NCBI GenBank assembly: GCA_963771505.1
Contig: CAVYTO010000002.1
Location: 682,001-746,000 of the forward strand
DNA from: JAJPHW01 sp963771505
Lineage (GTDB): Bacteria > Acidobacteriota > Terriglobia > Terriglobales > Acidobacteriaceae
DNA: 64,000 bases
Direction of reading: 5' to 3'
Below are positions 16,701 through 24,233 of this stretch, one piece after another. The notes beneath the pieces are model-generated. The model was not told where the DNA came from. It ran no database searches and was given only the letters and a program-made list of their open reading frames with translations. Every line of letters begins with the position of its first letter. Position 1 is the first letter of the stretch. Both the position numbers and the translations under genes were made by a program.

Positions 16701-18256
16701 ATTACGGAACAGGCAGCTTGAAACCGATCGACACAAGCACTGCATATGACCGGCCGGTCCATACCGCCCGGCCCGACGCCTTCAACAGCAAGCGCGGAGC
16801 GATGGCGTTATTTGTCGCTATTGCAGTCGGAACCTTTCTAGTGGTGGGCGCGCTCGCGAGTCTTAAAGGCGGGGCGCTAAACATTCTGTTCATCATCGCC
16901 GGCTTTATCGGGATTTTCGTGCTGGCGCTGGCCGTGCCGCAAGTCGCCGAAAACTACCACTACCTGCGGCCGCGGCTGAACCACTGGCATCTCGTTTGGT
17001 ACGGGATCTACATAAGCTCGCTGGTGTTCCGTATCCGCGCCCTTGCTGACTTTCAAGAGCAACCGGTGGATAGCTGGGCACTGCTGCGAATCGGCCCTGA
17101 AGGCATCATCGGCCTCTACCTGCTCGGCCTGCTGGCCATGCGCCGCCTGCAGTGGTTCAAATCGCTTTTCACAGGACTTCCCGGAATCCTTGCGGTCTAC
17201 AGCATTTTCTGCCTGCTCACGACATTCTGGTCAGTCTTTGCCCCGTGGACGTTCTACAAGTCTATGGAATTCATGCTCGACGTCAGCGTGATCGCGGCTC
17301 TACTTTGCGTGATCCACAACGCCGAGCAATACAAAACATTATTCGATTTCACCTGGACCGTATACGGAATCGAGACCGTCTGGTGCTGGATGCAGCTCGG
17401 CATCTGGCCTGCAGAAGCGCTTCAGGAAGGCCGCCTGAAAGGCGTCTTCCCTCTCACCGCGTACAACGCTCTCGGAGAGTACGGAGCGCTGCTGGCCATC
17501 GTCGCATTGTGCCGCTTGATTCCAATTACTCGCGGTGCTTTCAAGCGTTCGTGGTATATCGCACTGCTGTCGTTTGGCGTCGCCACCATGATCGCCGCGC
17601 AGACGCGCAATGCGATCGGTGGCGTGGCGCTCGCTGCCATCCTAGTACTCATTCTTTCCCGCGGTATGACTGGTGCGTTGATGGTTGGCCTTTCCAGTGC
17701 CGCCGTAGTATTCACTGCTTTAGGCGCCTTGGTGCAGAACTTTCTGCGTCGCGGCCAGAACGAAGATGCGCTTGAAGGCCTCAGCGGACGACTCGAATGG
17801 TGGCACTTCGCGTGGCTACAATTTTTGCAACATCCCATAGCAGGATTGGGCGCTTACGCCGCCGGCAAGTTCGCCGTCATGAAGAGTCTCAACGTCAATT
17901 CAGGCTCGACCCACAGCGATTACATCGAACTGCTTGTCGGCACCGGCCTGGTTGGCCTGGTACTCTTCTCCGCTGCAATTATCTGGACTTGGCGTTTGCT
18001 GATTGGCTTCGTTCGCGATCAATCCTGCAGCCCACTTGAACGCCAGCTGGCTCTCGAGGCGTTTGGCGTAATGGCCGTATTAACCGTCCACTCGTTCTTT
18101 AACGTGGAATTGATCTGGCATGCTCCCCTGTTTTTCCTCGTCGTTTTGGGCTATGCCGAATTTCTGCGTCGCAAGCGGGCAGAAATTGCCAAGGCGCGAG
18201 CTCGACTGGATTTCACTCGCACGACCGAACGCGTTGCTTTCGCACCGAGCCGGTAG
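16697..18256 (+). CDS. O-antigen ligase/polymerase-like membrane protein
   Basis: A polytopic protein of 519 residues with about ten membrane segments and the long periplasmic loop expected for WaaL/Wzy-type enzymes. Within it, RLEWWHFAWLQFLQHPIAGLG and the NSGSTHSDYIELLVGTGL segment match the conserved Wzy_C region with its H-x-x-Y-like site. It would polymerise repeat units or attach the finished glycan to an acceptor on the periplasmic side. I chose the TTG at 16697, which overlaps the preceding TGA as TTGA, the same arrangement as at 3620. An in-frame start at 16613 would extend it deep into the SGNH gene and is less likely. Confidence 0.85.
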   Translation: MNYGTGSLKPIDTSTAYDRPVHTARPDAFNSKRGAMALFVAIAVGTFLVVGALASLKGGALNILFIIAGFIGIFVLALAVPQVAENYHYLRPRLNHWHLVWYGIYISSLVFRIRALADFQEQPVDSWALLRIGPEGIIGLYLLGLLAMRRLQWFKSLFTGLPGILAVYSIFCLLTTFWSVFAPWTFYKSMEFMLDVSVIAALLCVIHNAEQYKTLFDFTWTVYGIETVWCWMQLGIWPAEALQEGRLKGVFPLTAYNALGEYGALLAIVALCRLIPITRGAFKRSWYIALLSFGVATMIAAQTRNAIGGVALAAILVLILSRGMTGALMVGLSSAAVVFTALGALVQNFLRRGQNEDALEGLSGRLEWWHFAWLQFLQHPIAGLGAYAAGKFAVMKSLNVNSGSTHSDYIELLVGTGLVGLVLFSAAIIWTWRLLIGFVRDQSCSPLERQLALEAFGVMAVLTVHSFFNVELIWHAPLFFLVVLGYAEFLRRKRAEIAKARARLDFTRTTERVAFAPSR

Positions 18257-18277
18257 ACCAAACATAAATTCAAACCA

Positions 18278-19078
18278 ATGAACGCCACTTTAGTCTCCGA
18301 TCAGCCGTTTATAGATTCTTCGGAACCGGTCCGCTTTCCGGTGCTCGGAGTCGGCATCAGCGCCGTCCAGATTCCCCAGGCGATATCGATTCTGGAGCGC
18401 TGGATTGCGGAACGCGGCCGGCCGCGCTATGTCGCAGTTACAGGAATGCATGGCGTGAGTGAAGCGCAGCACGATAGCTATTTCATGTCGATTTTGCGCG
18501 CAGCGGACCTGGTTGTGCCTGACGGCATGCCGCTGGTTTGGATTGGGCGATGGCGCGGATTTAATCTCAAACGCCGCGTTTACGGGCCGGAATTGATGGC
18601 CACATTTTTGCAGCAAACGGGAGGCCGCTATCGTCACTTCTTCTACGGCGGAGCGCCGGGTGTCGCGGAACGTCTCGCCGAAGTGACCCAAGAAAAGTAC
18701 GGCATCAACGTGGTGGGAATTCACTGCCCGCCATTTCGCCCGCTGACCACCGAAGAGGACGCAGCCGTGATGCAGCAAATCGCGGAATCGGGCGCAGACG
18801 TGGTCTGGGTCGGACTCAGCACTCCCAAGCAGGAACGTTGGATGTACGAGCACCGCGAAAAAATCTCAGCCCCGGTGATGCTTGGGGTTGGCGCCGCTTT
18901 CGATCTCAATGCTGGAACACTGTCGCAAGCACCGGCGTTTATGCGCGAGCATGGCCTCGAATGGCTTTACCGGTTGCTCGCCGAACCGCGCCGTCTGTGG
19001 CGGCGTTACATCATTTCTGGCGGACGCTTCGTGTGGAATGTTTCGCTCGAACTGCTCGGCCTCAAAGCTTTTGACTGA
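18278..19078 (+). CDS. WecG/TagA/CpsF-family glycosyltransferase
   Basis: A 266-residue GT26 enzyme. It has VTGMHGVSEAQHD near residue 50, the VVPDGMPLVWIGRW motif with the proposed catalytic aspartate, and RRVYGPELM, all typical of the family. The end is WLYRLLAEPRRLWRRY, the conserved amphipathic C-terminal segment thought to seat the enzyme on the membrane. Known members transfer N-acetylmannosamine or its uronic acid to lipid-linked N-acetylglucosamine, or glucose in exopolysaccharides. It would supply an early sugar of the repeat unit. It starts 22 bases after the O-antigen ligase-like gene. Confidence 0.93.
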   Translation: MNATLVSDQPFIDSSEPVRFPVLGVGISAVQIPQAISILERWIAERGRPRYVAVTGMHGVSEAQHDSYFMSILRAADLVVPDGMPLVWIGRWRGFNLKRRVYGPELMATFLQQTGGRYRHFFYGGAPGVAERLAEVTQEKYGINVVGIHCPPFRPLTTEEDAAVMQQIAESGADVVWVGLSTPKQERWMYEHREKISAPVMLGVGAAFDLNAGTLSQAPAFMREHGLEWLYRLLAEPRRLWRRYIISGGRFVWNVSLELLGLKAFD

Positions 19079-19128
19079 CGACTGTCAATCAAACATTACA
19101 AACCAATGAACTAAGGAGAGATCAAGTC

Positions 19129-20127
19129 ATGAATCGTAAACGAGTTCTCGTAACCGGTGCCGGCGGCTTCATCGGCCATCACCTGGTAACCCGACTGAAG
19201 AAGGACGGCCACTGGGTGCGTGGCGTCGACATCAAGAAGCCGGAATATGAAGCCTCCCACGGCGACGAATTCGAAGTCCGCGATCTCAGAAAATGGGACG
19301 AATGCCTTATGGCCACGCGCGGAGGCTTCGACCAAGTATATAACCTGGCAGCCGACATGGGCGGCATTGGCTACATCGTCGCCAATCACGCCGACATCGG
19401 GCGCAACAACATTCTCATCAATGCTCACATGCTCGAAGCGGCGCGGCAAAACAATGCGGGACGTTACCTGTTTTCCTCCTCCGCCTGTGTGTACGCGCAA
19501 GGCAAGCAGAAAGACCCTCAGGTCACTCCGCTACGCGAAGAGGATGCGTTTCCCGCCGATCCCGAGCCGGGTTACGGATGGGAAAAGCTCTACGCGGAAG
19601 AACTCTGCCGCTACTACTACCACGATTACAAATTCGAGACCCGCATCGTGCGTTTCCACAACGTGTACGGTCCTCTCGGCACTTACGACGGCGGCAAGGA
19701 AAAAGCCCCCGCAGCCATGTGCCGTAAAGTGGCTTTACAGCATGACGGCGGCGAGATTGAAGTCTGGGGAGACGGGGAACAGACCCGTTCATTCATGTAT
19801 GTGGACGACTGCGTAGAAGGTCTCCTCCGCATCATGGCTTCGGACTGTCGCGATGCCCTTAACCTGGGCACCGACGAACTCGTCACCATCAATGAGCTGG
19901 TCGACCTAGTGTCTGATGCCGCTGGCAAGAAGATCAATAAGCGCCACAACCTTACCGGCCCGCAAGGCGTTCGCGGACGCAACAGCGACAATAGCCTGCT
20001 CCGCCGTACGCTGGGTTGGGAGCCGAAAATCTTCCTGCGCGAAGGGTTGAAGAAAACGTATCCCTGGATCGAACAGGAACTGCGCAAGCATGGGCGAGTC
20101 GCGCCCGAAGTGCCTGCGCTCGTCTGA
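19129..20127 (+). CDS. NAD-dependent sugar epimerase, GDP-mannose 3,5-epimerase-like
   Basis: A 332-residue extended short-chain dehydrogenase. The NAD loop is VTGAGGFIGHHL, the active-site tyrosine is in GYGWEKLYAEEL (YxxxK), and the serine block is FSSSACVYAQ. The segments NLAADMGGIGYI, FHNVYGPLGTYDGGKEKAPA and FCRK-like MCRKVAL match plant GDP-mannose 3,5-epimerases more closely than ordinary UDP-glucose epimerases. The expected product is GDP-L-galactose or GDP-gulose. A good ribosome site (AAGGAG) lies just before the ATG. If the assignment holds, the glycan may contain L-galactose. A different epimerase or dehydratase specificity remains possible. Confidence 0.88.
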   Translation: MNRKRVLVTGAGGFIGHHLVTRLKKDGHWVRGVDIKKPEYEASHGDEFEVRDLRKWDECLMATRGGFDQVYNLAADMGGIGYIVANHADIGRNNILINAHMLEAARQNNAGRYLFSSSACVYAQGKQKDPQVTPLREEDAFPADPEPGYGWEKLYAEELCRYYYHDYKFETRIVRFHNVYGPLGTYDGGKEKAPAAMCRKVALQHDGGEIEVWGDGEQTRSFMYVDDCVEGLLRIMASDCRDALNLGTDELVTINELVDLVSDAAGKKINKRHNLTGPQGVRGRNSDNSLLRRTLGWEPKIFLREGLKKTYPWIEQELRKHGRVAPEVPALV

Positions 20128-20134
20128 CACAGGT

Positions 20135-20172
20135 CTGCCGAAGCGGGCGTCGTTCGTGGCCGCTTCCGGCAG
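20135..20172 (+). other. Intergenic hairpin between epimerase and SGNH genes
   Basis: An inverted repeat pairs CTGCCGAAGCGG with CCGCTTCCGGCAG, a stem of about 12 base pairs with one bulged base and a loop of about 13. No T-run follows, so it is not an obvious intrinsic terminator. It could mark transcript processing or stabilise the upstream mRNA end within the operon. Confidence 0.5.
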
Positions 20173-20221
20173 TCCGAAACACAACCGAGATACTAAATCC
20201 TCTCCTTGGAAAAATTGATTC

Positions 20222-21271
20222 ATGAGCGTAAGACGCGGTAAATTTTGGCGCGGGCTGGTCTGGTTCCTGGGCATTTGTCTTGTCCTGGAACTGGGCCTCC
20301 GCCTGTTTGGTTACGGATCGTTTGTCGAATATAAACCTGATGCCCGGTTGCTCTGGGTGCCCGAAGCCGGGCATAACCGGCGCACTCCCATCAACAAAGA
20401 ACTCGTCAACATCAACGACCAGGGCTACCGCTACCCCACCGATATCGGCCCCAAAACTCCGGGAACGTTTCGCATTTTCACATTTGGCGACTCCGTCACC
20501 ATGGGATGGGGCGTCAATGACCAATCCACCTACAGCGCGGTGCTCGAACAGAAGTTGAACTCAAGCTGTTCCGCCGAGCACTTTCAAGTCATAGATGCGG
20601 GCGTCAATGCCTATCCCAACTCGCTCGTTCGGGAACGCCTCAGGACGGTGATGGAAAGCAACCTTCAGCCTGATCTGGTCGTGCTCGCTTACAGCTTCAA
20701 TACGGGCATGGAAAACATGGTTCGCCTGCAAGGCGCGGGTCGCCAAAAGATTTTGCGCGGCGTTGCCATGAAGTCGTTCTTGCGGCATAGCGCGCTTTAC
20801 GACTTTCTGATCGAAGGCGTCCTTCGCGATCTCGCCTACTACCGTTTCCGCGAACTGATGACGCAAGGCACCTGGAACACCCAGAAATCGAAGCCTGACG
20901 ATCCGGTCGAGCAGTTCACCGCCGGACTGCAACACACTTACGACGACACCGTCGCCCATCATTTGCCTTTGGTATTGCTTGATCTCGGTTCCGAAGATCA
21001 AGCCAGCGACATGCATCCCTACCAGCAGGCGATGATCGACTTTGCCCGCACCAATCACGTTCCAATCGTGAACATGATCGACGCGTGGCGCACTGTCGAT
21101 CGGCGTCCGCTGTTCATGGACCACGTCCACCCCACCGCTGCCGGACATGCGCAGATCGGTGACGCTTTGGCTGATGTGGTGCGCACGGTCCCCGCGTACG
21201 AATCCGCATGCCATGGTGCAACAGCCGTGGCAAATTTGCCTGAAAAAGAAAAGAGCGCGGCCGCACAATGA
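20222..21271 (+). CDS. SGNH/GDSL hydrolase-family protein with N-terminal membrane helix
   Basis: A 349-residue protein with an uncleaved or cleaved N-terminal helix (GLVWFLGICLVLELGLRLF) and a periplasmic SGNH domain. The serine is in FGDSVTMGWG, the downstream Asn block is in DAGVNAYPN, and the D-x-x-H pair is MDHVHPTAAGH near residue 300. It resembles the SGNH protein encoded at 15462 in layout but only loosely in sequence. It probably adds or removes acyl groups on the glycan in the periplasm. Its stop overlaps the start of the second sulfotransferase as ATGA. Confidence 0.82.
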   Translation: MSVRRGKFWRGLVWFLGICLVLELGLRLFGYGSFVEYKPDARLLWVPEAGHNRRTPINKELVNINDQGYRYPTDIGPKTPGTFRIFTFGDSVTMGWGVNDQSTYSAVLEQKLNSSCSAEHFQVIDAGVNAYPNSLVRERLRTVMESNLQPDLVVLAYSFNTGMENMVRLQGAGRQKILRGVAMKSFLRHSALYDFLIEGVLRDLAYYRFRELMTQGTWNTQKSKPDDPVEQFTAGLQHTYDDTVAHHLPLVLLDLGSEDQASDMHPYQQAMIDFARTNHVPIVNMIDAWRTVDRRPLFMDHVHPTAAGHAQIGDALADVVRTVPAYESACHGATAVANLPEKEKSAAAQ

Positions 21272-22371
21272 CCACGACAGAAATGACGACAGCGATGGCT
21301 GAGCCCATTCACAGCGCGTCAGATTTGCGATCGGCGGACTCGTTTAAAGCCGACCGCGGTCCGCTGTTTGTCGTTGGCATGTGGCGTTCCGGAACATCGC
21401 TTTTTTACCGCTTGCTCAACCAGCATCCGCAGATTGCGCTGATGTATGAAGGCGATTTGCCAGTGTTGAAGCCGCTATTCGCATGGGGCAACCGAAAAAC
21501 CTACTGGGCGGAGTATTGGGACTTCTGGAGCGGGGCGCTGCGCCGCCATTCCATCGATCCCGCATCGATTCCCGAAGGCATCACCGATCTTAAGACCGCG
21601 GTTCGCACCGTCTACCGCGCTTACGCCGGTCCGGAAGCGATTTGGGGATGCAAGTCGCCGAGTTACTACGATCGCATGGACCTCTTGCACGATCTTTTTC
21701 CGGACGCGCGCTTCATCATCATCTGGCGTAATCCGGCAGATGTTTGTCGCAGCGTGGCCCGAGCTGGAGAAACCAGCTACTCGTGGTTCAACCGCCGTTG
21801 GATGTTTGAACGCGCGCTTTTCGGATGCCGGATGTTGCGTTCGCAATGCGATGCCCTGCTCAAGCGCGGCGCGCATATCCACCAGATTCAATACGGCGAC
21901 CTGGTCCGCGATCCTGTCGGCACCATGTCTGGCGTCTGCGAATTTCTTGACTTGCCCTTTGATGCGCGCATGGCAACTTTGAAGGGCGGGGACCACTCCG
22001 CCATCGACCCTGCCGCCCATCACGAAAAAGTGAAAAGCGATCAAATCGAAGTACCCGGCACGCGGGAAGAAGTCCTCACTGACCAGCAGAAAAGCAAGAT
22101 TGGCCGTTACATTCGGTTGTGGCAGCGGCAATACCACGGCGAATGGCCGCGGGTTCGCGAATCTCTGGACGACGCGGCTTCGACCCCATCGCTTTTCGAA
22201 CGCCTCGCCGACACCATCAAGTACCGAAGCATTCGCGCCTATGACCGCTTCAAGCTGGTCGTTTATTGCTTCGCGCCGCTTTGGCTGCTGAATCGATATC
22301 GCATCATGGCCGGAAAGCCGGCGATTTTGATCCGTCAATCTTCCCCCGCGAAACCAGGAACAGTTTCGTAG
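21268..22371 (+). CDS. Sulfotransferase, second type
   Basis: A 367-residue protein of the Sulfotransfer_3/heparan-type group. The phosphosulfate loop is VVGMWRSGTSLFYRLL at the N-terminus, and the 3'-phosphate region is FIIIWRNPADVCRSVAR with serine and arginine in the expected places. A KGGDHSAIDP segment follows near residue 237. It is longer than, and different from, the sulfotransferase at 5129, so the two probably sulfate different positions. The ATG overlaps the preceding stop by 4 bases. The C-terminal 60 residues include a hydrophobic stretch (FKLVVYCFAPLWLL) that may touch the membrane. Confidence 0.88.
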   Translation: MTTTEMTTAMAEPIHSASDLRSADSFKADRGPLFVVGMWRSGTSLFYRLLNQHPQIALMYEGDLPVLKPLFAWGNRKTYWAEYWDFWSGALRRHSIDPASIPEGITDLKTAVRTVYRAYAGPEAIWGCKSPSYYDRMDLLHDLFPDARFIIIWRNPADVCRSVARAGETSYSWFNRRWMFERALFGCRMLRSQCDALLKRGAHIHQIQYGDLVRDPVGTMSGVCEFLDLPFDARMATLKGGDHSAIDPAAHHEKVKSDQIEVPGTREEVLTDQQKSKIGRYIRLWQRQYHGEWPRVRESLDDAASTPSLFERLADTIKYRSIRAYDRFKLVVYCFAPLWLLNRYRIMAGKPAILIRQSSPAKPGTVS

Positions 22372-22392
22372 TTGGTGTAGTAAACGACACTC

Positions 22393-24147
22393 ATGAAAAT
22401 TCTCGGCCTATCGTCATTCAAGTGGAACCCGGCAGCGGTGCTGTTCTCTGGCGGCAAGATGCTGGCTGGAATTGAAGACCAGAAACTTCTGCGCTCGCGC
22501 ACCCGTGGCATGCCGATCACGGCGATCGAGAATTGCCTGCAGAGCACCGGCACGGGTTGGGAAGACATCGACCTCATCGCCATTGCCAGCACTCCTCTTC
22601 GCGGCTGGCGTCGCCGCTCCTGGACGCGCGCGAAGCAGTCGGCATTTTCTCCGTTGGCGAACGCCTACTACGAAGCTGACGACAGTGGACTGGCCGCACA
22701 GCACCTGAACCATATTCGCCGTCTGCGGAAACGCGTAGGCGATGCCAAAAAAGTGGTCAACCTCGACCATCATCTGTGTCACGCAGCTTCAGCGTTCTAT
22801 TGTTCACCGTTCGACAAGGCGCTCATCCTTACCTTAGACGAAGAAGGCGATGGCCGCTCCGGCATGGTCGCGATGGGCGAAGGCACCAAGATTCGTACGC
22901 TTGAAACCGTTTCATTTCCCAATTCGATTGGCTGGATCTACACGCTTGTCACCGATCTCATCGGTTTCAAGCCGCATGAAGAGGAGCATAAGACCCAATG
23001 GCTGAGCCTGGAAGGCATCCCCGATTTCAAAGATTTTTTTGTAAATCTTTTGAGGCATAATCCGGGGCCTCTGCCGAATCTCGATTTCAGCTTCTTCAAT
23101 CGCGGCATGGCAGGTGGACTTCCCTTCTCCGCGAAGCTCTATCAGGCCCTCGGCATCTCGACCGAAACCGAAAAGATTTCGCAAGACCAACGCAAGACCA
23201 TAGCAGCGAGCTTGCAAGCCGCGGTCACCGAAGTCGTCGCGGGAATGATCTCCGCGTACTGCCAGAGTGAAGACGTGCAGACCGTATGCCTCGGCGGCGG
23301 GATCTTCCAGAATCCTTTGCTTGTATCCGATTTGGAGAAGCGGTTTCAGTCGATCCAACTTTTTGTGCCGCCCGCGCCAGGCAACACCGGATGCGCGGTA
23401 GGCGCAGTGCTTCTTGCTTGGTATCACAATCCGGAACATAAACGCGTGGAGATCGGCAACGAGGTTTTCTGGGGACCAAGCTTCAGGAGTCAGGATGTAA
23501 AAGACGTTCTCGACAACTGCAAAGCCCGGTACGCTCTTTCAAACACAGACGAGCGCAAGCTTGAAACCGCAGTCCATCTGCTTGCAAACGGCAAGATCGT
23601 CGCCTGGTATCAGGGAGCCACTGAATTCGGGCCGCGCGCACTCGGCAACCGTAGCGTCCTGGCATCGCCCTGGGGCGGATATGTAAAAGAGAACCTGAAT
23701 GACTTCATCAAGCACCGCGAATGGTTTCGTCCATTCGCCCTGGCGATTACCGAAGAAGATTGTGCCCGTTATTTCGACGCTTCCCGTCTGTGCGAGCACA
23801 TGAACTCGCTGGCCTGGGAGCACGCGGACAATAAAGTTCTCCCCGAAGGCTTGGCCTTCGCCGGCGGGCGTGTGCGCCTGCAAGTAGTGCGACAACAAAG
23901 CAATCCGCTGTTTTGGCGTCTGCTCAAGCAGTTTGGCGAGCATGCGCCGGCCCCAATCCTGGTCAACACGTCGTTTAACCTTTTCGGCGAGCCCTTAGTG
24001 GTTAGCCCAAGGGATGCCGTACGCAGTTATTTCTGCTCTGGCATTGACGCCCTGGTGATCGGCAATTTTGTTCTGGCAAAAGCTGGTCTCTCGCAGATCC
24101 AGGCCAATCCCAAGCCCCTCTCCCTGCGAACACCGGTTACCGTCTAA
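22393..24147 (+). CDS. Carbamoyltransferase (NodU/CmcH family), divergent
   Basis: A 584-residue two-domain O-carbamoyltransferase. The N-terminal Kae1-like domain has the metal-site DHHLCHAASAFY. The C-terminal YrdC-like-associated part has FGPRALGNRSVLASP and WFRPFALAI. The family moves the carbamoyl group of carbamoyl phosphate to a sugar or antibiotic hydroxyl by way of carbamoyl-AMP. The N-terminus reads LGLSSFKWNPAAVLF where the usual motif, present in the second copy at 41568, is GISAYYHDSAAALL. The loss of the H-D-S triplet may change metal or substrate binding. A carbamoyl group on the glycan is the simplest inference. The stop overlaps an in-frame ATG of the next gene (TAATG). Confidence 0.9.
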   Translation: MKILGLSSFKWNPAAVLFSGGKMLAGIEDQKLLRSRTRGMPITAIENCLQSTGTGWEDIDLIAIASTPLRGWRRRSWTRAKQSAFSPLANAYYEADDSGLAAQHLNHIRRLRKRVGDAKKVVNLDHHLCHAASAFYCSPFDKALILTLDEEGDGRSGMVAMGEGTKIRTLETVSFPNSIGWIYTLVTDLIGFKPHEEEHKTQWLSLEGIPDFKDFFVNLLRHNPGPLPNLDFSFFNRGMAGGLPFSAKLYQALGISTETEKISQDQRKTIAASLQAAVTEVVAGMISAYCQSEDVQTVCLGGGIFQNPLLVSDLEKRFQSIQLFVPPAPGNTGCAVGAVLLAWYHNPEHKRVEIGNEVFWGPSFRSQDVKDVLDNCKARYALSNTDERKLETAVHLLANGKIVAWYQGATEFGPRALGNRSVLASPWGGYVKENLNDFIKHREWFRPFALAITEEDCARYFDASRLCEHMNSLAWEHADNKVLPEGLAFAGGRVRLQVVRQQSNPLFWRLLKQFGEHAPAPILVNTSFNLFGEPLVVSPRDAVRSYFCSGIDALVIGNFVLAKAGLSQIQANPKPLSLRTPVTV

Positions 24148-24233
24148 TGCAAATCAGTCATCCAAGAAACAACGACCCTACAAGAAAGATTTCAGGCCGG
24201 CTCACGGACCGGTTGTTTACCCGGAGAACATTC

